DNA from: Treponema rectale | Lineage (GTDB): Bacteria; Spirochaetota; Spirochaetia; Treponematales; Treponemataceae | Reading direction: 5' to 3' | DNA length: 64,000 nt | Assembly (NCBI RefSeq): GCF_014202035.1 | Contig: NZ_JACHFR010000002.1 | Location: 372,001-436,000 of the forward strand | Part shown: piece by piece, positions 1 to 9,316 of the stretch | Position numbering within the stretch: position 1 is the first letter of the stretch | Layout: each line of letters opens with the position of its first letter | The notes under the pieces: generated by a model | What the model saw: the letters and a program-made list of their open reading frames with translations, nothing else | What the model was told of the DNA's origin: nothing | The model's database searches: none | Position numbers and translations under genes: made by a program

Positions 1-706
1 CTCAATTCATTATTTAGGAGATTATCTGGAATATTATTCTGATTCAGAACTTAGTATTAATTCATCAGAAACTTGGGTTGATGAAAAGTCTTTATGTGTA
101 TATGAAAAATCTGAAAATGCAGGGTTTTTTAATATATGGACTCTGTTAATTTTTGATTTTTCAAAAGCAGAAAAAAGAATGGTATTTGAATTGTTTGAAT
201 ATTTGCATGGTGAAAAAAGACCTTACACTGTCAAAGTTATAGCACCAGGAAAAAAAATTTATAAGAAAGAGGGTAAAGGCTTTATTCCCGCAGATGATTT
301 AAAAATAAATTCTTTGCTTGAACTGGGTAGCGTAGAATTCATACCTGCAAAAATTCTAAATAAAGTAACCTTCATGTTAAAAGTTGAAGACGGATATGTT
401 ATGGTTGATGATGTTATAGATTGGCTTGGTTGCATAAATAATACAGTACTGTATATTCAGCCAAAAGAAATGGTTGTAAAAACAAATCTCCGGCTTCGCT
501 CTGAACAGGGAACTGCAGCAGATATAATAACAACGATTAAGCAGGGAGCAAGAGTAAAAGTTGTGGAATTAGGTAATTCAGATATAATTGATGATATAGA
601 ATCTAAATGGGTAAAAGTTGAAGTTGTAAAAAAGGCAAAAACTTCTGACGGAAAAGATGTTGAGGAAGGAACAACAGGCTGGTGTTTCGGCGGATATTTA
701 AAATGA
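1..706 (+). CDS. SH3-like domain protein, 5'-truncated by window edge
   Basis: The reading frame is open from base 2 with no start codon or stop, so the gene begins left of the window; about 235 residues are visible. The last 80 or so residues (from VVKTNLRLRSEQG to GWCFGGYLK) resemble a bacterial SH3 domain: a 'NLRLR' opening, a variable middle and a W-containing G-W-C-F-G ending. Such domains usually bind cell-wall or protein ligands. The upstream part is rich in acidic and aromatic residues and is not recognised. The stop TGA overlaps the ATG of the next gene (ATGA), so the two are probably translationally coupled. The function is unknown and the SH3 call rests on pattern only. Confidence 0.6.
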   Translation, partial: SIHYLGDYLEYYSDSELSINSSETWVDEKSLCVYEKSENAGFFNIWTLLIFDFSKAEKRMVFELFEYLHGEKRPYTVKVIAPGKKIYKKEGKGFIPADDLKINSLLELGSVEFIPAKILNKVTFMLKVEDGYVMVDDVIDWLGCINNTVLYIQPKEMVVKTNLRLRSEQGTAADIITTIKQGARVKVVELGNSDIIDDIESKWVKVEVVKKAKTSDGKDVEEGTTGWCFGGYLK

Positions 707-1386
707 CAAATGAACAGATTGTAAAACATTTATTTTCTCTGCAGGATAAAAAATTCAGGGAGTTTCATCTTAAACTTATTCCTGGAATTGAAACGGATAA
801 AGTAATTGGAGTAAGAACTCCGGTATTAAGAAAATTTGCAAAGGAAATTATAAAAGCCGGCAGTGGAGAAGAATTTTTATCTTCACTTCCTCATTATTAC
901 TATGAAGAAAATCAGTTGCATAGTTTTATTCTTTCTGAAGAAAAAGATTTTGATAACTGTATAAAATATGTGGATAAGTTTTTACCGTATATAAATAACT
1001 GGGCAACCTGTGATCAGCTTCTTCCTAAAGTTTTTAAGAAGCAGCCGCAGAAACTTTTACCGCATATAAATCTTTGGATTGAATCTGGAGAGACTTATAA
1101 AATTCGTTTTGCAATCGGTATGCTGATGCAGCATTTTTTAGATGTTCTTTTTGAAGAAAGGTTTGCACAAAAAGTTGCATCGGTTCATTCTGAAGAATAT
1201 TACGTAAAAATGATGCAGGCCTGGTATTTTGCAACGGCTCTGGCAAAGCAGTATGAGTCTGCTGTAAAGTATCTGGAAGAAAAAAAATTAGAGTCCTGGA
1301 CACATAATAAGACTATTCAGAAAGCAATTGAAAGTTTCAGGGTTCCTGATGAAAGAAAAGAATATTTAAGGACTTTGAAGGTTTAA
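703..1386 (+). CDS. DNA alkylation repair protein (AlkD-like)
   Basis: A 227-residue protein starting MTNEQIVKHLF. The region GVRTPVLRKFAKEI and the following all-helical pattern fit the AlkD/DUF4097-type HEAT-repeat DNA glycosylases, which remove alkylated bases by flipping without deep base insertion. The W-rich segment NNWATCDQL and the later AWYFATALAK match the family's conserved tryptophan/aspartate surface. The start is placed at the ATG overlapping the previous stop; an earlier in-frame ATG (682) would overlap the upstream gene by 25 bases. A bidirectional terminator follows. The family call is good; the substrate is not visible. Confidence 0.85.
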   Translation: MTNEQIVKHLFSLQDKKFREFHLKLIPGIETDKVIGVRTPVLRKFAKEIIKAGSGEEFLSSLPHYYYEENQLHSFILSEEKDFDNCIKYVDKFLPYINNWATCDQLLPKVFKKQPQKLLPHINLWIESGETYKIRFAIGMLMQHFLDVLFEERFAQKVASVHSEEYYVKMMQAWYFATALAKQYESAVKYLEEKKLESWTHNKTIQKAIESFRVPDERKEYLRTLKV

Positions 1387-1401
1387 TTGAATATTTAAAA
1401 C

Positions 1402-1448
1402 AAAAAAAGGCTGCCGGAAAATTAGTTTTATTCTCCGGCAGCCTTTTG
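1402..1448. terminator. bidirectional intrinsic terminator
   Basis: Arms GGCTGCCGG and CCGGCAGCC pair perfectly around an AT-rich loop, with a run of seven A before and a run of T after. It sits between convergent genes and can end transcripts from both strands. Confidence 0.9.
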
Positions 1449-1459
1449 CTTTTTAGATT

Positions 1460-3139
1460 TTATTTAATTGTAATGCGGTTCTGTGATTCAGAATACATAA
1501 GACCTGGTTTTCCTTCAAGAATATCAACAAGATATGTCATGAGAACCTGGTAGTCTGACATACTGCTGTCGATGAGAATTTTATCATTCTTGAACATTGT
1601 GTATCCGTCTCCGCAGTTAAGAAGCATATAGTTGTGGCTTGCAACTGTATAGGTTTTCTTTGCGTTTATAGGAACCCATTTGTCTCCCTGAAGAATATAT
1701 ACGTCCTTTACACGGCGATCGCCGGCAACTTTAACGAACATATTTTTGTCATCTGTAACAACAGAAGTTGGAACAGAAAGGTCAACTGTGAATTTTACAC
1801 CAGAAACCTGAAGGAATCCTCCGAATTCTCCAACAGCTTTTCCGTTAGAAGAAGTTTCTGCTTCCATGCTGTGTACTGAAAATTCCAGTGCATCAAGAAT
1901 CTGCTGTCCGTTAGCTTCAACCATAGTAAGCATGTTTCCGAAAGGATGAACTTTAAGAATGTTTTCAAAAGTAATGTCTCCTTTTGGAAGAAGAGTACGA
2001 ATTCCACCGCCATTAACGAAAGCTACGTCTGACTGAGCAATGTTACGGTATGCATCTGCACAAAGATCACCGATAGGAAGTTCTCGTGTACGTACAAGAC
2101 GTACGCCGTTTTCATCAGTGATGGAAAGTTCAACGTCACTTTTTGCTACAACTTTCTGGAGATCATCTTTATAAGAAGCCTGGATTGAATCAATGAAAGC
2201 CTGAATCTTTGCATCTTTCTGTGTAAAGTCGTTTACAAGTTCTGAAGAAACATTTCCGTCTTTTGAAATTGTAAGTTTTCCGAGGTTTTCAAATTTTGTT
2301 CCTGTAGAAGTAAGGATTACATTCTGTCCCTTTTTATTTTTAAGGATTTCAGAAGGAATTACATTATGAGCATGTCCGTCAAGAACTGCAGTGATACCGT
2401 AAGTATTTGCAATTAAATCTCTTGATGAAACACCTTCAGGAACACCTTCATCTCCGAGATGAGAAAGTACGATAACGTAATCAGCACCTTCTTTGTAACA
2501 TTTATCTATGTATTTTTGGGTAAGAGAGTAAAGTTTTTTTCCTTTTGAACCGTCACTGAAATCATAGACGATTTTATTTTTTTCCATAAAGTAAGTTGGA
2601 GTAGAAGTTGTAATACTCGTTGGTGTGCAGAGTCCAAGGAAACCGATTTTTACTGAACCGAATTCTTTTATTACATACGGAGTTGTGTTGTCTACAAAAG
2701 AAGTCTTGTTTTTTCCTTTGTAAGTGATATTTGTATTAACATAAGTAAACTTTGCTTTTTTTGTAAGCTGTTCCAGCTGTGGCATTGTATAATCGAATTC
2801 ATGATTTCCTAAAATAGCGAGATCATAAGAAGCTTCATTCATGATGTCGATTATGTAACTTCCTTTGGAAATAGAACCGATTGCTTCACCCTGAATTGCA
2901 TCTCCGTTATCTATTGTAAGAACATATGGAGTCTGGGTAAGAGTCTGGTTTTTGTAGGCAACAAGACCTGCGTAACCGATCTTTCCGTTGATTCCGCAAT
3001 GAACATCATTTGTGTAAAGAATGACTATATCATTGTCGTTTGTCTTTGGCTGAGTTTCTACACCTTTTGCAAAGACTGGAAGAGCTGCTGCAACCATCAT
3101 GGCTGCAGTGAACCGTTTTACAATTTGTGCGATTTTCAT
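1460..3139 (-). CDS. secreted 5'-nucleotidase / UshA-type metallophosphoesterase
   Basis: A 559-residue protein with a signal peptide (residues 1-24, cleavage after VFA). The N-terminal metallophosphatase domain shows LYTNDVHC (about 41-48), DNGDAIQG (about 77-84), GNHEFD (111-116) and the later LDGHAHN. The C-terminal 5'-nucleotidase domain shows DLCADAYR and FVNGGGIR. This family hydrolyses nucleotides or UDP-sugars in the periplasm for salvage. The start is set at the ATG preceded by GGAGG with 5-base spacing; a longer in-frame start 36 bases upstream lacks support and would bury the signal peptide. It lies downstream of a separate, divergent repair gene and upstream of the same-strand acyl-CoA ligase end. 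Confidence 0.9.
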   Translation of the reverse strand: MKIAQIVKRFTAAMMVAAALPVFAKGVETQPKTNDNDIVILYTNDVHCGINGKIGYAGLVAYKNQTLTQTPYVLTIDNGDAIQGEAIGSISKGSYIIDIMNEASYDLAILGNHEFDYTMPQLEQLTKKAKFTYVNTNITYKGKNKTSFVDNTTPYVIKEFGSVKIGFLGLCTPTSITTSTPTYFMEKNKIVYDFSDGSKGKKLYSLTQKYIDKCYKEGADYVIVLSHLGDEGVPEGVSSRDLIANTYGITAVLDGHAHNVIPSEILKNKKGQNVILTSTGTKFENLGKLTISKDGNVSSELVNDFTQKDAKIQAFIDSIQASYKDDLQKVVAKSDVELSITDENGVRLVRTRELPIGDLCADAYRNIAQSDVAFVNGGGIRTLLPKGDITFENILKVHPFGNMLTMVEANGQQILDALEFSVHSMEAETSSNGKAVGEFGGFLQVSGVKFTVDLSVPTSVVTDDKNMFVKVAGDRRVKDVYILQGDKWVPINAKKTYTVASHNYMLLNCGDGYTMFKNDKILIDSSMSDYQVLMTYLVDILEGKPGLMYSESQNRITIK

Positions 3140-3214
3140 GTTTTCCTCCGTTCGCATTTTTCTATATATTAACATTCTGCAAACTGAATGTTTAGTCTAT
3201 TTTAAGGTTTGAAA

Positions 3215-4957
3215 TTATTTTTTGTAGTTTCTTTTTACCTTCATGGTTGTGGTCATTTCCAGCGGGGTATCAAGAATTGTTATTCTTGTGATGCGCTGAT
3301 ATGGCTGAAGGTTTTTATTTATTTTGCTTACGATGGCAGAAATCTTTTCGTATACTGAATCTCTGGCCTCCTGTGAAACATCTGCTCTTTTGAGATTAAG
3401 CTTTTCAAAAAGACTGTCTGCAGGGTAAATCAAAGCTTCCAGTTCCTCAGATTTTTTCTGTTCATCTGCAATGTATCCCTGAACTGTAATCTGCTGAATA
3501 TCTGTTTCCAGCTGGAAAGAATCTTCTATTTCTTCCGGATAAACATTTTTTCCGCCTTCAGTGACAATCATGTTTTTGCATCTTCCGCTGAGCATAAGAT
3601 AGTTTTCTTTATCCAGCCATCCAAGGTCTCCGGTTTTAAACCAGCCGTCTTCAGTAAACATTTTTGCTGTTTCTTCCGGCATGTTGTAGTATCCCTGCAT
3701 GACCATCGGACCTTTTACACAGATTTCTCCTATTCCTTCTTCATTAGGATTAAGGATTTTCATCTGCATATGTCCTGCAAAATACTGACCGACACTTTGG
3801 ATTTTAAAGTGCTGAATCGGATTCAGTGCAATAATAGGAGAGGTTTCTGTAAGCCCGTAACCCTGAACAAAATCAATACCCATTTCATTGTAAAGTTTGA
3901 AAACGCTTTTTGCTAAAGGACCTCCGCCACAAATAGCAATGCGGATAGTGTTTATATTTGCCTGTTTAAGAACCGGTGCAAAAAGTTTATGTCCGATGTT
4001 AATGCCTGTAACTTTTTTAACGGCGTATGAAACATTCATCAGTGATTTCATTATGAAATTAATAAGCGGACCTTTTTCTTTTATACCTTTTAGAATTCCT
4101 GCAGCAAGTTTGTTGAACAGAAGAGGAACTCCCAAAAGCATTGTGATTTTTCCTTCTTTAAGTTCTTTCATCAGTTTACTTACAGCCATGCTTTTACCGA
4201 ATACAATTTCTGCTCCGATACAAATTGATTCAATAAAAACGGCAAGCATAGTATAGGCATGATGAATCGGAAGAAGTGCGTAAAAAACATCCTGTTCATT
4301 GATAATCATGTTGTACTGAGCTATGAATGCATCACTTACAAGATTCTTATGACTGAGCATTACACCTTTTGGTTTTCCGGTTGTTCCGCTGGTAAAAAGA
4401 ATTGCTGCTATATCATTTTCTTCCGGGAATTGTGTAAGTCTTACATCTTTTGAAGGTTTAAGTGTAAAAATGTAATTTTCGTTTTTTCTGTTTAAGGCAA
4501 AAACCTTAAAGCTGTTTTCTTTGTTGTTAAAGTAATCAAATTTTTCTGTGTCGACAAAAAGAAATTTTGGTTTTGCCGTTGCCAGCAGGTTTTCAAGTTC
4601 ACTTTCATGAAGGGCATAATCCATAGGACAGATTGTTGCTCCTGCAAAAAGTGCTGCCAGATAAACCGTTGCCCATTCCGGAGAATTTTTTCCGGTTACG
4701 GCGATATGGTCTCCTTTTTTTATTCCGTTTTCTATCAGCCACTGCGCAAGAGTATTTACCTGATTGAATACGGTATTATAGGAATAAGTTCTTTTTGAAC
4801 CGGCATCTGTATCCCAGTCAGTAAAAGCATTTCTTGACCCGAAGCGTTTTACAGTTATTGTAAAAATTTCAGGTAACGTTGGCCATTCTCCCGAGAAATC
4901 TTTTCCGCGGAATTTGTCTAAAAATAGAGTTGGATTATAATTTTTCAAACTTTGCAT
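3215..4957 (-). CDS. AMP-dependent acyl-CoA synthetase (FadD-like)
   Basis: A 580-residue adenylate-forming enzyme. The P-loop LFTSGTTGKPKGV is near residues 188-200, followed by GYGLTETSP, KTGDLG and GGKNVYPEEIE, the standard A-motif series of long-chain fatty acid CoA ligases. It activates a carboxylic acid to acyl-AMP and then acyl-CoA, for phospholipid or fatty acid use. It ends with the lysine-rich TTTMKVKRNYKK, which includes the expected catalytic-lysine region. The start ATG has no Shine-Dalgarno sequence, but a TATAAT box ends 7 bases upstream, so the mRNA is probably leaderless. The chain-length preference cannot be read. Confidence 0.9.
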   Translation of the reverse strand: MQSLKNYNPTLFLDKFRGKDFSGEWPTLPEIFTITVKRFGSRNAFTDWDTDAGSKRTYSYNTVFNQVNTLAQWLIENGIKKGDHIAVTGKNSPEWATVYLAALFAGATICPMDYALHESELENLLATAKPKFLFVDTEKFDYFNNKENSFKVFALNRKNENYIFTLKPSKDVRLTQFPEENDIAAILFTSGTTGKPKGVMLSHKNLVSDAFIAQYNMIINEQDVFYALLPIHHAYTMLAVFIESICIGAEIVFGKSMAVSKLMKELKEGKITMLLGVPLLFNKLAAGILKGIKEKGPLINFIMKSLMNVSYAVKKVTGINIGHKLFAPVLKQANINTIRIAICGGGPLAKSVFKLYNEMGIDFVQGYGLTETSPIIALNPIQHFKIQSVGQYFAGHMQMKILNPNEEGIGEICVKGPMVMQGYYNMPEETAKMFTEDGWFKTGDLGWLDKENYLMLSGRCKNMIVTEGGKNVYPEEIEDSFQLETDIQQITVQGYIADEQKKSEELEALIYPADSLFEKLNLKRADVSQEARDSVYEKISAIVSKINKNLQPYQRITRITILDTPLEMTTTMKVKRNYKK

Positions 4958-4963
4958 TCTTTC

Positions 4964-4972
4964 ATTATATCA
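4964..4972 (-). promoter_or_regulatory. extended -10 promoter, leaderless acyl-CoA synthetase
   Basis: On the minus strand TG-A-TATAAT ends so that a start 7 bases downstream coincides with the A of ATG at 4957. No convincing -35 is seen; the TGn extension may compensate. Confidence 0.6.
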
Positions 4973-5048
4973 TGGTCTTTAAAATGTGAAAATTTTTTTC
5001 TTTTTTAAGGTTAGTTGAAAGTTTTAAAATTTCATCTTTCTGAACGTC

Positions 5049-5076
5049 TTGACCTGAAAATGAATTTATATAGAAT
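5049..5076 (+). promoter_or_regulatory. promoter of the phosphodiesterase gene (leaderless)
   Basis: TTGACC and TAGAAT are separated by 16 bases. The predicted transcription start (5083-5084) coincides with the ATG at 5084, and no Shine-Dalgarno sequence is present. Confidence 0.6.
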
Positions 5077-5083
5077 TTTTTAT

Positions 5084-5650
5084 ATGAAATTATTTATTGC
5101 TTCAGATATACATGGTTCCGCTTTATGGTGCCGAAAAATGATGGAACGCTTCAGGGAAGAGCAGGCTGATAAAATTCTTCTGCTTGGAGATATTTTATAT
5201 CATGGTCCGAGAAATAATCTTCCTGACGAATATGCTCCAAAAGCTGTTATTGAGATGCTGAATCCATTAGCAGATAAAATTATAAGTGTGCGTGGAAACT
5301 GTGATGCAGAAGTGGATCAGATGGTATTAAAGTTTCCGGTACTTGCAGATTATTCGATTCTTGAACTGAATGAAGTTTTAATATTTGCAACTCACGGCCA
5401 TTTATATGGAGAAAAAAATCCACCTTCTTTTGTAAAGAATGGAATTCTTCTGTGCGGACATACACATGTTCCTGCCTGCAGGGAATGTAAGACAGATACA
5501 GGAGATACGTTCCAGTATCTGAATACAGGTTCTGTTTCTATTCCTAAAGAAGCGTTCTGTCACAGTTATATGATTTTTGAAAACGGCATTTTTACCTGGA
5601 AAGACATTGAAACTTCCAAAGAATATATGACGTGGGATTGTAAGAATTAG
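5084..5650 (+). CDS. YfcE-type phosphodiesterase
   Basis: A 188-residue single-domain metallophosphoesterase. Motifs in order are ASDIHGS, LLGDILYHG, VRGNCDAE and ATHGHLYG with CGHTHVP, giving the full dinuclear metal site of the YfcE/MJ0936 family. These cytosolic enzymes hydrolyse phosphodiesters; the physiological substrate is generally unknown. The ATG at 5084 is chosen because the family begins exactly at MKLFIASDIHG. In-frame ATGs at 5015 and 5060 would add 23 or 8 non-homologous residues and lie on the promoter. It is divergent from the acyl-CoA synthetase and convergent with carB. Confidence 0.9.
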   Translation: MKLFIASDIHGSALWCRKMMERFREEQADKILLLGDILYHGPRNNLPDEYAPKAVIEMLNPLADKIISVRGNCDAEVDQMVLKFPVLADYSILELNEVLIFATHGHLYGEKNPPSFVKNGILLCGHTHVPACRECKTDTGDTFQYLNTGSVSIPKEAFCHSYMIFENGIFTWKDIETSKEYMTWDCKN

Positions 5651-5678
5651 AGTTAATTAAAAAGATTTTTATCCGTAA

Positions 5679-5720
5679 AAAAAAGCAGCCTGTCCACCAA
5701 AAAAGAAGGACAGGCTGTTT
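5679..5720. terminator. intrinsic terminator, strongest for carB
   Basis: CAGCCTGTCC and GGACAGGCTG form a perfect hairpin. On the minus strand it is followed by a run of eight T, so it is a strong terminator for carB about 120 bases past its stop; on the plus strand only a TTT tail follows. Confidence 0.85.
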
Positions 5721-5772
5721 CCTATGATTTTAACCGCACTGAAAGTGTCGGATTAGAAATTAATTTGACACG

Positions 5773-5839
5773 CACAGGGACTTGAAAAGTACCTGTGTCG
5801 TGCTCATAGAGTTTTTGCCGGCACACGTCCGGCAAAAAC
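5773..5839. repeat. two consecutive hairpins after carB
   Basis: The first hairpin pairs CACAGG with CCTGTG (5773-5797), continued by ACTT/AAGT after a one-base mismatch. The second pairs GTTTTTGCCGG with CCGGCAAAAAC around CACACGT (5811-5839), immediately after the carB stop. Neither has a downstream T run. The second has the same design (T-rich 5' arm, A-rich 3' arm, short loop) as hairpins in the dispersed repeats elsewhere in the window. Confidence 0.6.
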
Positions 5840-8800
5840 CTATTTGATCAGCGAGTGATATTCCTGCAGTGAACGAACTCCGCCTTCACCACCATTACCG
5901 TTCTTAACCGAATCAATACCCTTAACAGCAGCCAGAGCACCGGCAAGTGTAGTGATATAAGGAACCTTGTATTTAAGACAAGCCTTACGGATAGTCTTCC
6001 TGTCCTCAGCATAATTACGCTTAGCCTTAGGAGTGTTGATTACAAGACATACATCCTTATTCATAATCAGGTCAACAACATCCGGACGTCCTGCACCAAT
6101 CTTGTTTACGACATCACATTTAATTCCATTTGAATTATAGAAATCTGCCGTACCCTGAGTTCCTACAAGAGTAAATCCAAGTTCCTTCAGAGTTTTACCG
6201 ATATACAGAACCTGTTCTTTCTGACCTTCCTTGTTGCTTAAAGACATAAGAACCTTTTTGTTTTCCCATGCAGCAGGAGCGTGTGGCAATTCAGAACCTG
6301 CAGCTTCCTGTGCCTTATAGAATGCAAGAGGGAAAGTTTCTGCAAGACCGAGAACTTCACCAGTAGAACGCATTTCCGGTCCAAGAATTGGATCAACACC
6401 AGGGAACCTTGCCCAAGGAAGAACTGCTTCTTTTGCTCCGTAGTAAGGAATAACTTTATCCTTAAGTCCGAGACTTTCAAGAGATTCACCAAGCATCATG
6501 CGGGTTGCAAGGCGGGCCATCTGAGTGTCACAAACCTTTGAAACAAGCGGAACTGTACGGGAAGCTCTAGGATTTGCTTCGATTACATAAACCTTTCCGT
6601 CTTCAATAGCGTACTGCATGTTCATAAGACCGCATACATGAAGATTCTCTGCGATTTTCTTCGTATATTCCTTAATAGTGTCCAGATTATTCTGTGGAAT
6701 TGAAACTGGAGGAATAACACAGGCAGAGTCACCTGAGTGAATACCGGCAAGTTCAACGTGTTCCATAACAGCAGGAATATATACGTGGTTTGAATCAGCA
6801 AGGGCGTCAGCTTCACATTCAAGAGCGTTTTTCAAGAAACGGTCGATAAGAAGCGGGCGGTCAGGAGTTACGCCGACAGCTTTTTCAACATATTCTTTTA
6901 AAGTTGCTTCATCGTAGATTACTTCCATTCCGCGTCCGCCAAGAACGAATGAAGGACGAATCATAATCGGATAACCGATTCTTTCTGCACAGGCTTTAGC
7001 TTCTTCAAAGTTGATTGCCATTCCGCTCTCAGGCATAGGGATTTCAAGTTTTTCCATCATGTGACGGAAGAGGTCACGGTCTTCTGCAATATCGATACTG
7101 TCGATTGAAGTACCGAGGATGTTTACACCGTTTTCCTGAAGTTCACGGGCAATGTTAAGCGGTGTCTGACCACCGAACTGAACGATAACACCGTATGGCT
7201 TTTCTTTTTCGTAAATCTGAAGAACATCTTCTGTTGTAACCGGTTCAAAGTAAAGCTTGTCAGAAGTATCGTAGTCTGTAGAAACAGTTTCCGGATTACA
7301 GTTTACGATGATTGTTTCATAACCAAGTTCTTTAAGCTGCATAGCGGCATGACAGCAGCAGTAGTCAAATTCAATACCCTGACCGATTCTGTTTGGACCG
7401 CCGCCGAGAATCATAATTTTCTTAGGGTTTGTTGTTACAGGAGCTTTGTCTTCTGCATTGTAGGTTGAATAGTAGTAGTTAGCATTTTTTACACCGCTTA
7501 CAGGAACAGCAAGCCATGCTTCTTTTATGCCAAGTTCCTTACGACGGTTGCGAATGTCTTTTTCTGCAACTTTAAGAATCTTGCTTAAATACTTATCGCT
7601 GAAACCGTCTTTTTTAGCCTGAATCAAAAGCTTATCTTCCGGAACACGACCCTGGTTTTTAAGCATTTCTTCTTCAAGGTCAACAAGTTCCTTCATCTGG
7701 TTAAGGAAGTACATGTTAACATAAGTAATTTCATGAAGTTTATCCAGAGAAACGCCCTTACGGATAGCTTCATAAAGCTGGAAGTATCTTTCGCTTGAAG
7801 CAGTTTTAAGCATTTCACAAAGTTCATCAGCAGATTTACGGTTAAAGTCTTTTGCAAATCCCAAACCGCTGCGTCCGTTTTCAAGACCACGGATTGCTTT
7901 CTGGAATGTTTCTTTGAAAGTCTTACCGATGGACATAACTTCACCGACAGCTTTCATTGAAGTTCCAAGGGAATCTTCTACGCCGCGGAATTTTTCAAAT
8001 GCCCAGCGGGCAAATTTAAGAACAACATAGTCTCCATCAGGGGCTCCGCCTGGAGTATATTTTTCAAGAGTACCGTCACGCCAGTATGGAATTTCATCAA
8101 GAGTTAAACCTGCTGCAAGTTTTGCTGAAATTAAAGCAATCGGGAAACCTGTAGCTTTAGAAGCAAGAGCAGAAGAGCGGGAAGTACGAGGGTTGATTTC
8201 AATAATAACGATACGTCCTGTCTTAGGATTGTGTGCAAACTGAACGTTAGTTCCACCGATAACACCGATAGATTCAACAATCTTAAATGCCATGCTCTTG
8301 AGCTTTTCTTCAAGTTCCTTGCTGATTGTCATGAATGGTGCTGAACAGAAAGAATCACCGGTATGAACACCAACTGCATCAATGTTTTCTATAAAACAGA
8401 TAGCAATCATCTGATTTTTAGAATCACGTACAACTTCTACTTCAAGTTCTTCCCATCCAAGAATACTTTCTTCTATTAAACACTGGTGTGTTATGGAAAG
8501 ATCAAGACCGTTGCTAACTATCGTTCGTAATTCTTCAACGTTATAGCAGAAACCTCCTCCCTGACCGCCCATTGTATAAGCAGGACGAACTACCAGAGGG
8601 AATCCGATTTCTTCAGCAATTTTTTCTGCACCTTCTACAGTATGACAGATTCCGGAACGTGGAGTATCAATTCCCAGACTCTTCATTGTTTCCTTAAAGA
8701 TTTCACGGTCTTCACCACGTTCAATTGCATCAAGGTTAACACCGATTACTTTTACACCATATTTATCAAGAACACCGGCTTTGTTTAATTCCATAGCCAT

Positions 8801-9088
8801 GTTAAGACCAGTCTGTCCGCCAAGGTTTGGAAGAAGTGCATCAGGACGTTCTTTTTCAATAATCTGAGAAAGACGTTCAACATTCAGCGGCTCAATATAA
8901 GTAGCATCTGCCATAACAGGATCTGTCATGATTGTAGCAGGGTTTGAGTTTACAAGTACGATTTTGTACCCCTGTTCTCTCAGAGCCTTACATGCCTGTG
9001 TTCCCGAATAGTCAAATTCACATGCCTGACCAATTACAATAGGTCCCGAACCAATAATAAGAACTTTGTTAATGTCTGTTCTCTTCAT
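5840..9088 (-). CDS. carB: carbamoyl-phosphate synthase large subunit
   Basis: A 1082-residue CarB of normal full length. It makes carbamoyl phosphate from glutamine-derived ammonia, bicarbonate and two ATP for pyrimidine and arginine synthesis. The two homologous ATP-grasp halves are clear: LIIGSGPIVIGQACEFDYSG at the start and ILGGGPNRIGQGIEFDYCC in the second half, each with an EINPR/EANPR metal site. An MGS-like allosteric domain occupies the last 140 or so residues. A good Shine-Dalgarno AAGGAG precedes the ATG. The small subunit carA is not in the window. The 5' region holds a GC-rich repeat and a terminator-like hairpin, so expression may be conditional. Confidence 0.98.
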   Translation of the reverse strand: MKRTDINKVLIIGSGPIVIGQACEFDYSGTQACKALREQGYKIVLVNSNPATIMTDPVMADATYIEPLNVERLSQIIEKERPDALLPNLGGQTGLNMAMELNKAGVLDKYGVKVIGVNLDAIERGEDREIFKETMKSLGIDTPRSGICHTVEGAEKIAEEIGFPLVVRPAYTMGGQGGGFCYNVEELRTIVSNGLDLSITHQCLIEESILGWEELEVEVVRDSKNQMIAICFIENIDAVGVHTGDSFCSAPFMTISKELEEKLKSMAFKIVESIGVIGGTNVQFAHNPKTGRIVIIEINPRTSRSSALASKATGFPIALISAKLAAGLTLDEIPYWRDGTLEKYTPGGAPDGDYVVLKFARWAFEKFRGVEDSLGTSMKAVGEVMSIGKTFKETFQKAIRGLENGRSGLGFAKDFNRKSADELCEMLKTASSERYFQLYEAIRKGVSLDKLHEITYVNMYFLNQMKELVDLEEEMLKNQGRVPEDKLLIQAKKDGFSDKYLSKILKVAEKDIRNRRKELGIKEAWLAVPVSGVKNANYYYSTYNAEDKAPVTTNPKKIMILGGGPNRIGQGIEFDYCCCHAAMQLKELGYETIIVNCNPETVSTDYDTSDKLYFEPVTTEDVLQIYEKEKPYGVIVQFGGQTPLNIARELQENGVNILGTSIDSIDIAEDRDLFRHMMEKLEIPMPESGMAINFEEAKACAERIGYPIMIRPSFVLGGRGMEVIYDEATLKEYVEKAVGVTPDRPLLIDRFLKNALECEADALADSNHVYIPAVMEHVELAGIHSGDSACVIPPVSIPQNNLDTIKEYTKKIAENLHVCGLMNMQYAIEDGKVYVIEANPRASRTVPLVSKVCDTQMARLATRMMLGESLESLGLKDKVIPYYGAKEAVLPWARFPGVDPILGPEMRSTGEVLGLAETFPLAFYKAQEAAGSELPHAPAAWENKKVLMSLSNKEGQKEQVLYIGKTLKELGFTLVGTQGTADFYNSNGIKCDVVNKIGAGRPDVVDLIMNKDVCLVINTPKAKRNYAEDRKTIRKACLKYKVPYITTLAGALAAVKGIDSVKNGNGGEGGVRSLQEYHSLIK

Positions 9089-9119
9089 ATATTTTAACTC
9101 CTTACAAAAACCAGTTTTT

Positions 9120-9262
9120 GGGCGTTTCCCTCCAGTCTGTCATTGCCGTGCTCGACACGGCAATCCCATCCTTACGGGCCGGGCTTTCCGCACTTACGCT
9201 GCCGCTTCATTCCTGCGCTTCCGCTTCGGAACGCCTGCGGCGGTGCTCCAATCCCTAACGCG
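9120..9262. repeat. GC-rich dispersed-type repeat in carB leader
   Basis: The segment runs from GGGCGTTTCCC to ATCCCTAACGCG and is much richer in GC than its surroundings. It contains the palindrome ATTGCCGTG/CACGGCAAT with a CTCGA loop (9142-9164), which also occurs in the MITE-like copies at 17.9, 26.5 and 45.8 kb. Its ends differ from those copies, so it is a related but distinct element. Confidence 0.65.
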
Positions 9263-9275
9263 TTGTTTGTGCAAT

Positions 9276-9316
9276 AAAAAAGGCGAACTCTAAAAAAGAA
9301 TTCGCCTTAATTTATT
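9276..9316 (-). terminator. terminator-like hairpin upstream of carB
   Basis: AAGGCGAA and TTCGCCTT pair around an A-rich loop. On the minus strand TTTTTTATT follows, the form of a strong intrinsic terminator. It lies about 190 bases before the carB start, so it either attenuates a longer carB leader or ends another minus transcript. Confidence 0.65.

Noticed and set aside
5811-5839. Perfect hairpin after carB as its terminator
   Set aside because: The T-rich arm is on the 5' side and no T run follows on either strand; the hairpin at 5679-5720 is the better terminator.
9066-9293. 75-codon plus-strand frame upstream of the CapA-like gene
   Set aside because: It translates the GC-rich repeat and the terminator hairpin; no ribosome-binding site, and the protein is low-complexity and Arg/Cys rich as expected for a repeat.
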